From CAWIVH01 sp963839475 (GTDB lineage: Bacteria; Acidobacteriota; UBA6911), in assembly GCA_963839475.1 (NCBI GenBank), contig CAWIVH010000013.1, positions 930,001 through 994,000 of the forward strand: a stretch of 64,000 nt of DNA, in the 5' to 3' direction. The stretch's first letter is position 1; every line of letters begins with the position of its first letter. Below are positions 1-8,463 of this stretch, piece after piece. Position numbers and translations under genes: made by a program. A model generated the notes under the pieces. That model was not told where the DNA came from. It did no database searches and saw only the letters and a program-made list of their open reading frames with translations.

Positions 1-411
1 GGTTTCATCCTGGATGGCTACCCCCGGACCTTGAAGCAGGCGGAATTCCTTGAAGGGTCCTTTGACGCCGCGGAATTGAAAACCCTTGTTGTCGGGATCA
101 GCGTCCCTGACGATGTGCTCGTTGCTCGCATCTCGGGGCGACGAAGCTGCCCCGGGTGCAACAAGGTTTTCGGGGCTTCGGTAGTGTCGGCCGGTGGAGA
201 CCTGAGGTGTGACGAGTGCGGCACGGCGCTGATTCAGCGCAAGGATGATACCGCCGAAGTCATGAAAGAGCGTTTGGATGTTTATCACCGCCAAACCAGG
301 CCGCTGATTGAACATTACCGGGAACAGGGAAGGTATTTTGAGGTGGATGGAGATCGACCTGCGGAAGCGGTTTTGGAATCCATTCTTGGCCAGATCAGGA
401 TGAACAGTTAA
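1..411 (+). CDS. adk: Adenylate kinase, 3' part (5' end outside window)
   Basis: Reversible phosphate transfer between ATP and AMP; cytoplasmic. The first base is already in frame: residues read GFILDGYPRT, the conserved AMP-binding segment, so the P-loop and start lie upstream of the window. The LID domain carries four cysteines as CPGC and, 19 residues on, CDEC, the zinc-binding LID type. It is followed 45 nt later by infA, the usual position at the end of the spc ribosomal operon, although no map (methionine aminopeptidase) gene separates them here. The identification is secure; only the length is unknown. Confidence 0.95.
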   Translation, partial: GFILDGYPRTLKQAEFLEGSFDAAELKTLVVGISVPDDVLVARISGRRSCPGCNKVFGASVVSAGGDLRCDECGTALIQRKDDTAEVMKERLDVYHRQTRPLIEHYREQGRYFEVDGDRPAEAVLESILGQIRMNS

Positions 412-456
412 GAATGCAAAGCAGGTATTGACAGTAATTTTGGCTGCTAGAGAAAT

Positions 457-675
457 ATGCCTAAAGAAGATGCCATAGAGGTCGTTGGAACGGTTGTTGA
501 AACGCTGCCCAACGCAATGTTCCGGGTCGAACTGGAAAACAAGCATATGGTTCTGGCGCATATTTCCGGCAAAATGAGAAAGAATTTTATCCGCATCCTC
601 CCGGGCGACAAAATCCTGGTCGAGTTGTCTCCCTACGACCTGACCCGTGGGAGGATTGTCTACCGCTACAAATAG
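457..675 (+). CDS. infA: Translation initiation factor IF-1
   Basis: 72-residue S1/OB-fold protein that binds the ribosomal A site during initiation. The whole family length is present, from MPKEDAIEVVGTV to the C-terminal GRIVYRYK, with the central HISGKMRKNFIRI strand. It sits between adk and rpmJ in the standard order. The longer ORF overlapping its 3' end merely contains rpmJ in frame and is not a separate gene. Confidence 0.97.
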   Translation: MPKEDAIEVVGTVVETLPNAMFRVELENKHMVLAHISGKMRKNFIRILPGDKILVELSPYDLTRGRIVYRYK

Positions 676-787
676 CCGGTATCGGCTGGTGAGCGGGATT
701 CGGGGTGGCCGCGTCGACCGCTGCAACCCATCATTATCAGGCGCGATTTGCGGCGCGGGAGTTCGCCGGGCGAGCAGGAGTCGTAAA

Positions 788-901
788 ATGAAGGTTAGGG
801 CGTCAGTCAAAAAAATGTGTACCAAATGCAAGGTGGTTCGGCGGAAGGGCGTCGTCCGAATCTTGTGCTCGAATCCAAAGCACAAGCAGCGCCAGGGCTA
901 A
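788..901 (+). CDS. rpmJ: 50S ribosomal protein L36
   Basis: 37-residue protein too short for most ORF callers. It starts at ATG 788 (MKVRASVKKMCTKCK) and ends HKQRQG. The zinc-ribbon ligands are visible: C-X2-C (CTKC), then a further Cys and His in the CSNPKH segment, so this is the zinc-binding C+ form. It lies between infA and rpsM as in most bacteria. An upstream in-frame extension exists, but the L36 family begins exactly at this methionine. Confidence 0.95.
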   Translation: MKVRASVKKMCTKCKVVRRKGVVRILCSNPKHKQRQG

Positions 902-904
902 TTA

Positions 905-986
905 ATTGCGAATTGCAAATTGCGGATTGCGCATTTTGATTTCCCTATTGGCTGCAATTCGCAATTTGCAATGTGCAATTTGCAAT
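905..986. repeat. Iterated ATTGC inverted repeat in rpmJ-rpsM gap
   Basis: A 7-bp periodic sequence (ATTGCGA/ATTGCAA/ATTGCGG) runs 905-930 and its imperfect reverse complement runs 954-979, with further TTGCAAT iterations to 986. About 22 of 26 bases pair between the arms, giving a potential long hairpin immediately before the rpsM Shine-Dalgarno (995-999). It is not coding. It could be a mobile palindromic repeat or an mRNA structure inside the ribosomal operon. Confidence 0.7.
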
Positions 987-1005
987 CAAAAGTTGGAGGT
1001 TTACA

Positions 1006-1368
1006 TTGGCTAGAATCGCGGGCGTCGACCTGCCGCTGAACAAGAGGGTTCAGATCGGCCTAACCTATATCTTCGGCATCGGCAAAAGCCGATCCACAAA
1101 AATTTGTGAAGAAGCCAAGATCGACATCAATACCAAGGTGAAAAATCTCACCGAGGAAGAGGTCGTGAAAATCCGCAATATCATCCAGAGGGATGGGATG
1201 GTGGAAGGGGACCTGCGCAAGGCCACTTCGCTGGACATCAAGCGGTTGATGGAAATCGGCTGTTATCGCGGCTTGCGACATCGGCGCGGTCTGCCTGTGC
1301 GCGGACAAAGAACCCATACGAACGCACGCACACGCAAGGGTCCGCGGCGCATCGTCGGCAAAAAGTAG
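1006..1368 (+). CDS. rpsM: 30S ribosomal protein S13
   Basis: 120-residue S13, located at the head of the small subunit. The TTG at 1006 is chosen as start because GGAGG lies at 995-999 with a 6-nt spacer and the protein then begins MARIAGVDLP, the family N terminus. The conserved C-terminal segment GLRHRRGLPVRGQRT is present, ending in a basic tail. First gene of the alpha-type block rpsM-rpsK-rpsD-rpoA-rplQ. An upstream in-frame extension reaches back into the repeat and is not credible. Confidence 0.96.
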   Translation: MARIAGVDLPLNKRVQIGLTYIFGIGKSRSTKICEEAKIDINTKVKNLTEEEVVKIRNIIQRDGMVEGDLRKATSLDIKRLMEIGCYRGLRHRRGLPVRGQRTHTNARTRKGPRRIVGKK

Positions 1369-1446
1369 TCGGGTCGAGCACCGTATCCGGGACCAAACCG
1401 GGTGACCCCGGAAGGTGCCCGGCAAGGCGTCAATCAGGAGTCAGGA

Positions 1447-1854
1447 ATGGCAGATAAACCGAAAAAAACCGGAAAGAAGAAAACCGGAAAGAAACGCGAG
1501 AAGCTGATGATCCCATCCGGGATAGTTCACGTGCTCGCGTCATTCAACAACACGCTGATCAGCATCACCGATATGGAAGGGAATCTCCTGGCCCAGTCGA
1601 GCGCCGGTGCCGTCGGATTCAAGGGATCACGCAAGGGCACCCCGTTTGCAGCACAGCAGGCGGCTACTATCGCCGCGAACGCGGCTAAAGAGTATGGACT
1701 GCGCTCTGTCCAGGTCCAGCTCAAAGGCCCCGGGGCAGGGCGCGAATCGGCCGTGCGGGCACTCCAGGCCGCAGGCATCGAAGTCAAATCGATACGGGAC
1801 ATCACGCCGATTCCTCACAACGGGTGCCGTCCGCCGAAGCGGAGAAGAGTTTAA
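1447..1854 (+). CDS. rpsK: 30S ribosomal protein S11
   Basis: 135-residue S11 of the platform region. The start at ATG 1447 follows AGGA at 1443-1446, which is very close, so the true initiation signal may be the wider CAGGAGTCAGGA. The N terminus is an unusually lysine-rich extension (about residues 4-19) before the conserved core, which reads VHVLASFNNTLI and later ITPIPHNGCRPPKRRRV at the C terminus. Between rpsM and rpsD, as expected. Confidence 0.96.
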   Translation: MADKPKKTGKKKTGKKREKLMIPSGIVHVLASFNNTLISITDMEGNLLAQSSAGAVGFKGSRKGTPFAAQQAATIAANAAKEYGLRSVQVQLKGPGAGRESAVRALQAAGIEVKSIRDITPIPHNGCRPPKRRRV

Positions 1855-1980
1855 CATCATTCAGTTTTGCCGGTCGGGGAGCGGGTCGCGAACTCCAGGT
1901 GGTCGGTGCCGGAGACGCGTTTCGAATACCCGGGTTAGCCCCAGGAAAATCGCAGTTTTGTCTCAATTAGGAGAAAAGAT

Positions 1981-2613
1981 TTGGCTAGATATCGCGAAGC
2001 GAAATGTCGGCTCTGCCGAAGGGAAGGTACGAAGCTCTTCCTGAAGGGCGACCGCTGCTTCAAGGACACCTGCGCCATCGAAAAGCGCAACTTCCCTCCG
2101 GGACAGCATGGGCGCGACCATCGCCCGAAGACTGTCGGCTACGGCGTCCAGCTGCGGGAAAAGCAGAAGGTCAAACGCATTTATCGTGTCCTGGAGAAGC
2201 AGTTCTCCAACTATTTCACCAAGGCGGACAAAAAGAAGGGAATTACGGGCGAAACCCTCCTCTTGAGCCTGGAACGCAGGTTGGACAATGTAGTGACCCG
2301 GCTCGGTTTTGCGGGCTCCCGCGATCAAGGGCGGCAGCTGGTCACCCATGGCCATGTCCTGGTTAATGGCAAAAAAGTGAATATAGCGTCTTACGAGATC
2401 AACGCCGGAGATGTCGTCACCCTGCGAGAAAAGACCAAGAAGGTCCAGCAGATTCTCGATTCCGTCGCCACCATCGGCGGTCGCGGAGGAGTTCCGGCCT
2501 GGCTGGAACTGGACGCTGAAAACCTGAAGGGCGTAGTTCTTTCCCTTCCCAAGCGAGACGATATCCAGATGCCGATCGACGAGCAGCTGATCGTCGAGCT
2601 TTACTCAAAATAG
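1981..2613 (+). CDS. rpsD: 30S ribosomal protein S4
   Basis: 210-residue primary 16S-binding protein. The start is TTG 1981, preceded by AGGAGAAAAGA. The N-terminal zinc knuckle is intact: CRLC at residues 9-12 and two more cysteines in the GDRCFKDTC segment, so this is the C+ form. The S4 RNA-binding domain includes LERRLDNVVTRLGF and GHVLVNGKKVNI. Located between rpsK and rpoA, where S4 usually acts as operon autoregulator (known from other bacteria, not shown here). Confidence 0.96.
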   Translation: MARYREAKCRLCRREGTKLFLKGDRCFKDTCAIEKRNFPPGQHGRDHRPKTVGYGVQLREKQKVKRIYRVLEKQFSNYFTKADKKKGITGETLLLSLERRLDNVVTRLGFAGSRDQGRQLVTHGHVLVNGKKVNIASYEINAGDVVTLREKTKKVQQILDSVATIGGRGGVPAWLELDAENLKGVVLSLPKRDDIQMPIDEQLIVELYSK

Positions 2614-2761
2614 TAAGCGGGCGAGGGATTCAGGCAGGTCTGGGAATGTGGACGAATCCTTGACCCGCCGGCCGGCCACCTGGGCCGTGCATGCCCGAAT
2701 CCGCAGGGCCGTGTTCCGGATCCGGGAATTCGTTGCGGGGTAAAGAACTGGGAGAAGCTTT

Positions 2762-3751
2762 ATGACCATGGGTTTTCAAAAGCCGAAAAGACTGATTTGC
2801 GATCGTGAAACACTCACACCCAAATACGGCCATTTTTATGCGCAGCCGTTTGAGCGGGGCTTCGGCACCACGATCGGGAACGCGTTGCGACGGGTACTGC
2901 TGTCATCCATCGAGGGAGCCGCTATTACCGCGGTCAAAATTGAAGGGGTCCTCCATGAGTTCACCCCGATCCCGAATGTTACCGAAGATGCCACGAACAT
3001 CATCATGAACCTGAAGCAGATCCCCTTGAAGCTGCACGTGGATCATGCCAAAACGATCTATATCGATGTGACTCAGCCGGGGGAAGTGAAAGCAGGAAAT
3101 ATCACGCCGGATCCCGATATCGAGATATTAGACCCTGCCGTTCACATCGCGACGGTCGGCGAAGGCGGATCGCTCAAGATTGAAATGCGGGTGAAGAAAA
3201 GCCGCGGCTATGTTCAGGCCGACGAGAATTATGAAGACGGCATGGAAGTAGGATACATCCCGCTCGACAGCGTGCATTCGCCGATCAAGCGTGTGAACTA
3301 CACCGTCGAGGCTGCGCGACTAGGGCAGACAACCGATTATGACCGGCTTGTGCTCGATGTCTGGACCAACGGCTGCATTACACCGGAAGACGCCATTGCC
3401 CAGGCTGCGTCGATCATAAAGAGCCACATGGCCATCTACATCAACTTTGAAGAAACTGCCGATGTAGAAGAGCCCAAGGAAGACAAGGAAACCGAGAAAA
3501 TCTACGAAAACCTCAAGCGGTCCGTCGAGGAACTCGAGCTCTCCGTGCGCTCCTACAACTGCCTCAAGAACGCGGACATCAAGACCATCGGCGAACTGGT
3601 TCAGAAAACCGAGGCCGAGATGCTCAAGACCAAGAATTTCGGGCGCAAGTCTCTCAACGAAATCAAGGAAATCCTGTCGGAGATGAACCTGTCCTTCGGC
3701 ATGAAACTCGGTGAGGACGGCAGGCCCGTTGCGCCGCCCAAAATGGATTAG
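2762..3751 (+). CDS. rpoA: RNA polymerase alpha subunit
   Basis: 329 residues, the usual length. The N-terminal dimerisation and assembly domain includes FGTTIGNALRRVLLSSIEG, and the C-terminal domain includes ELELSVRSYNCLKNADIKT and NFGRKSLNEIKEIL, the helices that contact UP elements and activators. ATG 2762 is used because GGGAG lies about 8 nt upstream; an ATG two codons later (2768) is equally possible. It is followed by rplQ after 35 nt, the standard order. Confidence 0.97.
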   Translation: MTMGFQKPKRLICDRETLTPKYGHFYAQPFERGFGTTIGNALRRVLLSSIEGAAITAVKIEGVLHEFTPIPNVTEDATNIIMNLKQIPLKLHVDHAKTIYIDVTQPGEVKAGNITPDPDIEILDPAVHIATVGEGGSLKIEMRVKKSRGYVQADENYEDGMEVGYIPLDSVHSPIKRVNYTVEAARLGQTTDYDRLVLDVWTNGCITPEDAIAQAASIIKSHMAIYINFEETADVEEPKEDKETEKIYENLKRSVEELELSVRSYNCLKNADIKTIGELVQKTEAEMLKTKNFGRKSLNEIKEILSEMNLSFGMKLGEDGRPVAPPKMD

Positions 3752-3786
3752 GCCCCAAGGCGCCGCAGCAGAACGGAGATCAATTC

Positions 3787-4254
3787 ATGAGACATCGTGT
3801 AGCTGGCAGGAAACTGGGAAGAAAGACCCCTCACCGGATCAGCATGTTCCGCAACATGGTGACGTCACTGCTCGACAAGGAGCGGGTCCGGACAACATTG
3901 CCCCGGGCCAAGGAACTGCGACCCATCGCCGAAAAGATGATAACCCTCGGCAAGCGCGAGTCCCTTCATGCCCGGCGTCAGGCCCTCGCATTCATCAAGG
4001 ATCCTGCTGTCGTGGGCAAGCTGTTTGCCACCCTGGCCCCGCGTTTTGCGCAGCGCAAAGGTGGATATACCCGGATAATCCGTTTGGGCTTCCGTGATGG
4101 CGACGGCGCTCAACTGGCTATTATCGAACTGATCGGCAGCGATTATAAGCCGGCCGGCGACAAGGGCGACAAAAAGGCTAAGAAAGCCGCAAAGGAATCC
4201 TCCGAGGATTCCGAAAAAGCCGCAGCCAAAGATAAAGAGTCCAAGAAGGAATAG
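3787..4254 (+). CDS. rplQ: 50S ribosomal protein L17 with lysine-rich tail
   Basis: The first roughly 115 residues are the complete L17 core, beginning MRHRVAGRKLGRKTPHR with LRPIAEKMITLGKRESLHAR in the middle. The remaining 40 or so residues form a charged, low-complexity tail of Lys, Ala, Glu and Asp (repeats such as KKAKKAAKESSEDSEKAA), longer than in short L17 proteins. GGAG lies 8 nt before ATG 3787. Last ribosomal gene of the block. Confidence 0.96.
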   Translation: MRHRVAGRKLGRKTPHRISMFRNMVTSLLDKERVRTTLPRAKELRPIAEKMITLGKRESLHARRQALAFIKDPAVVGKLFATLAPRFAQRKGGYTRIIRLGFRDGDGAQLAIIELIGSDYKPAGDKGDKKAKKAAKESSEDSEKAAAKDKESKKE

Positions 4255-4298
4255 GCGCGCGGCAGTAACGCTGCCGTTGAACCGCCTGACTGAAGTCC

Positions 4299-4892
4299 AT
4301 GGATTTTGGGAAAGTGCCGCGCGCCAAATTGCCCACCGCGTTTGGCGTGTTTACCGTCTACGGCTTCCGTGACCCGGGGACTGGGGAGGAAGCCGTTGCG
4401 TTGGTTACAGGCTCTCTCCCGCCTGAACATCCCCCGATTGCCCGCATTCATTCCCAATGCCTTACCGGTGACGTTTTCGCTTCGACCCGCTGCGATTGCG
4501 GGGACCAGCTTCATGAGGCCCTCCGTCTTATTTCGGAAGCCGGAGCCGGTATCCTCATCTACCAGCAGCAGGAAGGCCGCGGGATCGGCCTTGTGAACAA
4601 ACTCCACGCTTACGAACTTCAGGACCAGGGGCTTGATACAGTTGCCGCCAACGTCACTCTGGGATTCGAGGCGGATCAGCGCGATTACAAACTGCCGGCC
4701 GAAATTCTCAAGCATCTTGGCGTTTTCCAGGTGAGGCTTTTGTCCAACAACCCGGAAAAAGTCCAGGGACTCCAAGCGGAAGGAATTTCTGTGGTGGAGC
4801 GATTACCCCTGGAAATATCCCCCAGTTCCTCGACCCGGGATTACCTGAGAATCAAAAAAGAAAAGCTCGGTCATCTTCTCTCCAACGTTTGA
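4299..4892 (+). CDS. ribA: GTP cyclohydrolase II
   Basis: Opens the imidazole ring of GTP to give the first riboflavin-pathway intermediate; cytoplasmic zinc enzyme. The 197-residue protein covers the stand-alone RibA length. The zinc site reads CLTGDVFASTRCDCGDQLH (three Cys), and the catalytic and substrate region includes QQQEGRGIGL. There is no fused DHBP synthase domain. It starts 44 nt after rplQ and has no visible FMN riboswitch. The Shine-Dalgarno signal is weak. Confidence 0.93.
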   Translation: MDFGKVPRAKLPTAFGVFTVYGFRDPGTGEEAVALVTGSLPPEHPPIARIHSQCLTGDVFASTRCDCGDQLHEALRLISEAGAGILIYQQQEGRGIGLVNKLHAYELQDQGLDTVAANVTLGFEADQRDYKLPAEILKHLGVFQVRLLSNNPEKVQGLQAEGISVVERLPLEISPSSSTRDYLRIKKEKLGHLLSNV

Positions 4893-4971
4893 ATTCAGCC
4901 TGGGATGGGTCGGCGCGAATCGGCGCAGGTTATCCACCCTGCCCCAAGCCGGTTTTCACGGGATACTTCCC

Positions 4972-5580
4972 TCAGCGGGGGAAGGTACGCCTCACTTCGA
5001 TGTCGTCCGAGGTTCCCAGTTTCCTGTCGGGGCCCGAGGAGATCAGCCGGAGCTCTGCCTGGCCGGAAATGATTGCGACCAGAGGCTGTTCCCAGGCGTC
5101 GAGACGGATCAGCGGATTCAGGAACTCCGGTGTCAGCTGGTCCGTTAGGCCGACAAAATCCTTGAACTCGGGAAACGAACCCTTTTTCTGCCGGTACAAC
5201 TCGGCCGCATCGGCGATCCGGGTCAGCGCCCGGCGCGTTTCCTCGGCCTTGGCAGTGTCGATGCACCGTACGAGGTCCTCAACCTTCTCCCATGGACGAC
5301 CGGCGAGGCGTACCTCGCGCATGACCCAGCGGCCGTTGATCTTTTCGAAGCGAAACGCGGCGTTCAGCCTGGCTTCAACGAGAACGTCGCGGCCGCCGGT
5401 TTGGTTGACGGAATCGATGTATACAGCTTCCTGGCCTGTCAGCCCGAGCGGCGACTCTGCAATGAGCTGCCTGGCTGCATTTTTGCTTATCGATCTCCCG
5501 CCGCAGGCACTTAGAAATAAAGACGGGATCAGCAGCATCGACAGTGCGCGAAGACTTTTAGGGAATGTCATCATTTTCAT
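4972..5580 (-). CDS. Lipoprotein with a type II secretion pilin-like C terminus
   Basis: 202 residues. A hydrophobic signal ends in the lipobox LSAC (residues about 23-26), so the mature protein should be lipid-anchored. The middle is a compact, charged region. The last 70 or so residues resemble the C-terminal part of GspG-like pseudopilins: DAWEQPLVAI, then SSGPDRKLGTSDDIEV, the calcium-loop-like end seen in major pseudopilins. There is no prepilin N terminus. Divergent from recG, sharing a short AT-rich promoter region. Exact function unknown; probably envelope. Confidence 0.7.
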   Translation of the reverse strand: MKMMTFPKSLRALSMLLIPSLFLSACGGRSISKNAARQLIAESPLGLTGQEAVYIDSVNQTGGRDVLVEARLNAAFRFEKINGRWVMREVRLAGRPWEKVEDLVRCIDTAKAEETRRALTRIADAAELYRQKKGSFPEFKDFVGLTDQLTPEFLNPLIRLDAWEQPLVAIISGQAELRLISSGPDRKLGTSDDIEVRRTFPR

Positions 5581-5593
5581 TTATAACAAAGGG

Positions 5594-5624
5594 TTTAGAT
5601 CAAAGCAATCCGCACGCATATAAT
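5594..5624 (+). promoter_or_regulatory. Possible recG promoter
   Basis: A perfect TATAAT at 5619-5624 is preceded by TTTAGA at 5594-5599 with a long 19-bp spacer. It ends only 6 bp before the preferred recG ATG, so a transcript from it would be nearly leaderless. The perfect -10 hexamer is what is seen; promoter function is inferred. Confidence 0.35.
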
Positions 5625-5630
5625 GCAGGA

Positions 5631-7796
5631 ATGCCCGTGGAGTCTCCCTCAAAAAGTCATAAACCCTTAATGCTGGATACGCCGGTCCAGTTCGTGAAAG
5701 GTATTGGTCCGAAACGCGCTGAAAAACTAGCTGCGGAAGGCGTATGCTCTCTTTCGGATCTGTTGGACCACCCCCCCTTCCGCTACGAGGATCGAACCCG
5801 TTTCAAGCCGATTCGCTCACTCGTGGACGGGGAGTGGGCCCTGATCCGGGCCGAGATCTGCACGGCCAACGACGGGATTTCATCGCGCCGCGGAATGTCC
5901 ATTATTACCATTCTCGTCAAGGACAGCGGTGGAGCCATCCCGCTGAAGTTTTTTAACCAGCCCTATCTTCGAAACGTCTATCGACCCGGGATGAAGCTGG
6001 TCATTTACGGCCAGGTCAAGAGGGATTCGTATGCCGGTGGATCCCTCAGCATCCTCAATCCCGAATGCGAAATCCTCGAGGACGAGGCAGGCGATTCCGT
6101 TCATTCCGGCCGTGTAGTCCCGATTTACCGTAAGCTCGCCGGTTTGAACACTCGTATTCTCAGGCAGGTTATGTTTCGAGCAGTCCATGCTCTGCCCGCA
6201 GAGATGCCTGACCCGATCCCGCCCTACTTGCGGAGGCAGTTGCGCCTGGCCGCCAAGGCCGAGACACTCCGTCGCATCCATTTTCCCGAGCTGCAAGGCG
6301 CATCTATCGAAGAGAGAAACCATGAACTGGAGGTCCTGAATCTGGGATTATCCCCCGCCCACAAAAGGATGGTTTTCGAGGAACTTTTCCAGCTCCAGGT
6401 GGGGATTCAATGGGTCCGGGAACGCCGGATTACTCTGCTCAAAGCCCACCGATTCGAACTCGGAGATAGGGAGCGGCGGGCTATCAAGCGCATTCTGCCT
6501 TTTCATCCCACTGCCGCACAGAAACGCGTATTAAGAGAAATTGCGGACGACATGCGGTCGATGCGCCCGATGAACCGGCTCCTTCAGGGGGATGTTGGCT
6601 CCGGCAAGACAATTGTCGCTGCCCAGGCTGCAATTATCGCTGCCGAGAACGGCTTTCAGGCCGCCTTGATGGCTCCAACCGAAATCCTGGCCGAACAACA
6701 TTTTCTTTACCTGAAGCGACTCCTCGCACCGCTCGGTTACCCCATCGATCTGCTGACCGGCAATCTGAAGACCCGGAAAAAAAAAGAAATTCTCGCGCGG
6801 CTTGCCAGCGGAGAGACTCGAATTGCCATAGGGACGCATGCGCTCATCCAGGAAGGGGTTGAGTTCAAGTCGCTGGCTCTGGCTATCGTGGATGAGCAGC
6901 ACAGGTTCGGCGTTGTCCAGCGGGGGATACTCCGGCGAAAGGGCATCCAGCCCGACGTTCTGGTGATGACCGCCACCCCCATCCCGCGCTCCCTGTCCCT
7001 CACCCTTTATGGCGACCTGGACGTATCGGTCATTGATGAGATGCCGCCCGGCCGAAAACCGATTGAAACTGTCCTTTACCAGGAAAGCGAGAGGCACAAG
7101 GCCTACAAGGACATGCTTCAGGCTGTTTCGGCGGGCCATCAGGTTTATGTCGTTTATCCTCTCGTTGAAGAATCCGAAAAAACCGATCTCCGCGCTGCAA
7201 CCGAGATGGCCGAGCATTTGCAGCAGGAAATCTTTCCTCAATTCAAAATCGGACTCCTGCATGGAAGAATGAAAAGCGGTGAAAAGGAGGCGGCAATGGC
7301 CTCATTCGCCGCCGGAACGATCCATATTCTGGTTTCCACGACTGTAATCGAAGTTGGCGTCGATGTTCCCAATGCCTCTCTCATGGTGGTCGAGCACGCC
7401 GAGAGGTTTGGATTGGCCCAACTTCACCAGTTGCGCGGCAGGGTAGGCAGAGGTCAAGCTAAGTCTCGATGCATCCTTGTCGGTAATGACCGCGGGAGCC
7501 CGGAGGCCAGACGCAGACTCGAAATCCTTTGTGAAACCAACGATGGTTTCCGGATTGCAGAAGTGGACCTGGAATTGCGAGGGCCCGGAGAATTCATAGG
7601 CACGCGGCAGTCGGGGGTGCCCGCATTTCTTTATGCAAACATAATCCGGGACCGAAAGGCGCTCGAACTGGCAAGGATCGAGGCGGAGCGATTCGTGAAA
7701 CGGCTCAGGCAGAATCAGGATGCTGAGTCGAGAAAGGCCGCGGAGCTGATTCGGGAAAAATGGCAGGGCCGCTATGGCCTGGCGCTTGTGGGCTAA
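5631..7796 (+). CDS. recG: ATP-dependent DNA helicase RecG
   Basis: Branch-migration helicase that remodels stalled forks and Holliday junctions. From ATG 5631 the product is 721 residues. Order: an N-terminal region with KGIGPKRAEKL, the OB-fold wedge domain, Walker A GDVGSGKT, the DEAD-like box VDEQHRFG, motif TATPIPRSL, and the helicase C domain with HGRMKSGEKE and QLRGRVGRG. The reading frame is open back to ATG 5565, which would overlap the divergent lipoprotein gene; 5631 matches family N termini better. The Shine-Dalgarno AGGA abuts the ATG. Confidence 0.95.
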   Translation: MPVESPSKSHKPLMLDTPVQFVKGIGPKRAEKLAAEGVCSLSDLLDHPPFRYEDRTRFKPIRSLVDGEWALIRAEICTANDGISSRRGMSIITILVKDSGGAIPLKFFNQPYLRNVYRPGMKLVIYGQVKRDSYAGGSLSILNPECEILEDEAGDSVHSGRVVPIYRKLAGLNTRILRQVMFRAVHALPAEMPDPIPPYLRRQLRLAAKAETLRRIHFPELQGASIEERNHELEVLNLGLSPAHKRMVFEELFQLQVGIQWVRERRITLLKAHRFELGDRERRAIKRILPFHPTAAQKRVLREIADDMRSMRPMNRLLQGDVGSGKTIVAAQAAIIAAENGFQAALMAPTEILAEQHFLYLKRLLAPLGYPIDLLTGNLKTRKKKEILARLASGETRIAIGTHALIQEGVEFKSLALAIVDEQHRFGVVQRGILRRKGIQPDVLVMTATPIPRSLSLTLYGDLDVSVIDEMPPGRKPIETVLYQESERHKAYKDMLQAVSAGHQVYVVYPLVEESEKTDLRAATEMAEHLQQEIFPQFKIGLLHGRMKSGEKEAAMASFAAGTIHILVSTTVIEVGVDVPNASLMVVEHAERFGLAQLHQLRGRVGRGQAKSRCILVGNDRGSPEARRRLEILCETNDGFRIAEVDLELRGPGEFIGTRQSGVPAFLYANIIRDRKALELARIEAERFVKRLRQNQDAESRKAAELIREKWQGRYGLALVG

Positions 7797-7830
7797 GGCA
7801 GGATTCCGCCTGAAAAGATTGGATGGAGAC

Positions 7831-8436
7831 ATGAGAATAATATCCGGCCGGTTTCGTGGACGCAGATTATCCGGGCCGAAAGCCCTTGAAATCCGTCCCA
7901 CCTCGGATCGATTGAAGGAATCCCTGTTCAACATTCTCGGCAGGGACACGGAGGGTTCGCTTTGGCTGGATGTTTTCGCCGGCAGCGGCTCCATTGGGCT
8001 GGAAGCGATCAGCCGAGGCGCGTGCCAGGTTGATTTCCTCGAGCGTGATCCGGAGGCCTGCCGCCTTATACGCCGGAACCTGGAGCTTTGCGGCATCCAA
8101 TCAGGATACAGGTTGATCCAGGATGATGCCTTCCATGGATTGCGGCGCCTGGCCAGACTGAGCCAGACCTATGATTTCATCTTTATGGATCCGCCATACG
8201 CGTGGGAGCCATACGGCGATCTGGTGCAGATTGTTTTCGCCCGTCGTCTGGCAAGGGAATCCGCCTGGGTCATTATCGAGCATCACGCAAAAGCGATCCT
8301 GCCCGATGCGGGAGAAGACTATCATCGGTCTCGCTTGGTTCGACAAGGCGAGCATGCCCTGAGCATCTTCCGAAATAACCAGGCTGGAGTTCCTCCTGGA
8401 TCGGATCAGGTTCCAAACGAAACCGGCGACGTGTAG
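7831..8436 (+). CDS. rsmD: 16S rRNA (guanine-N2)-methyltransferase RsmD
   Basis: 201-residue SAM-dependent methyltransferase that modifies G966 (E. coli numbering) of 16S rRNA. It begins MRIISGRFRGRRL, has the SAM-binding motif DVFAGSGSIGLEAISRGA and the catalytic DPPY motif (FMDPPYAW). ATG 7831 is preceded by GGATGGAG. It follows recG by 34 nt. In many bacteria coaD comes next; here a minus-strand sigma-like gene and a small ORF are interposed before coaD. Confidence 0.93.
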   Translation: MRIISGRFRGRRLSGPKALEIRPTSDRLKESLFNILGRDTEGSLWLDVFAGSGSIGLEAISRGACQVDFLERDPEACRLIRRNLELCGIQSGYRLIQDDAFHGLRRLARLSQTYDFIFMDPPYAWEPYGDLVQIVFARRLARESAWVIIEHHAKAILPDAGEDYHRSRLVRQGEHALSIFRNNQAGVPPGSDQVPNETGDV

Positions 8437-8446
8437 TGGCCGGTTT
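8420..8446. terminator. Hairpin at convergent rsmD / sigma gene ends
   Basis: AAACCGGC (8420-8427) and GCCGGTTT (8439-8446) are perfect inverted repeats with an 11-nt loop that contains the rsmD stop codon. The downstream minus-strand gene ends at 8464, so the hairpin sits between converging transcripts. There is no clear T-run on either side, so bidirectional termination is an inference. Confidence 0.4.
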
Positions 8447-8463
8447 GCAGCCCGCCGTTTTCT

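Noticed and set aside
4255..4298. FMN riboswitch before ribA
   Set aside because: Only 44 nt separate rplQ and ribA, too short for the aptamer.
7302..8096. 264-codon minus-strand frame
   Set aside because: Antisense to recG and rsmD, both with strong motifs.
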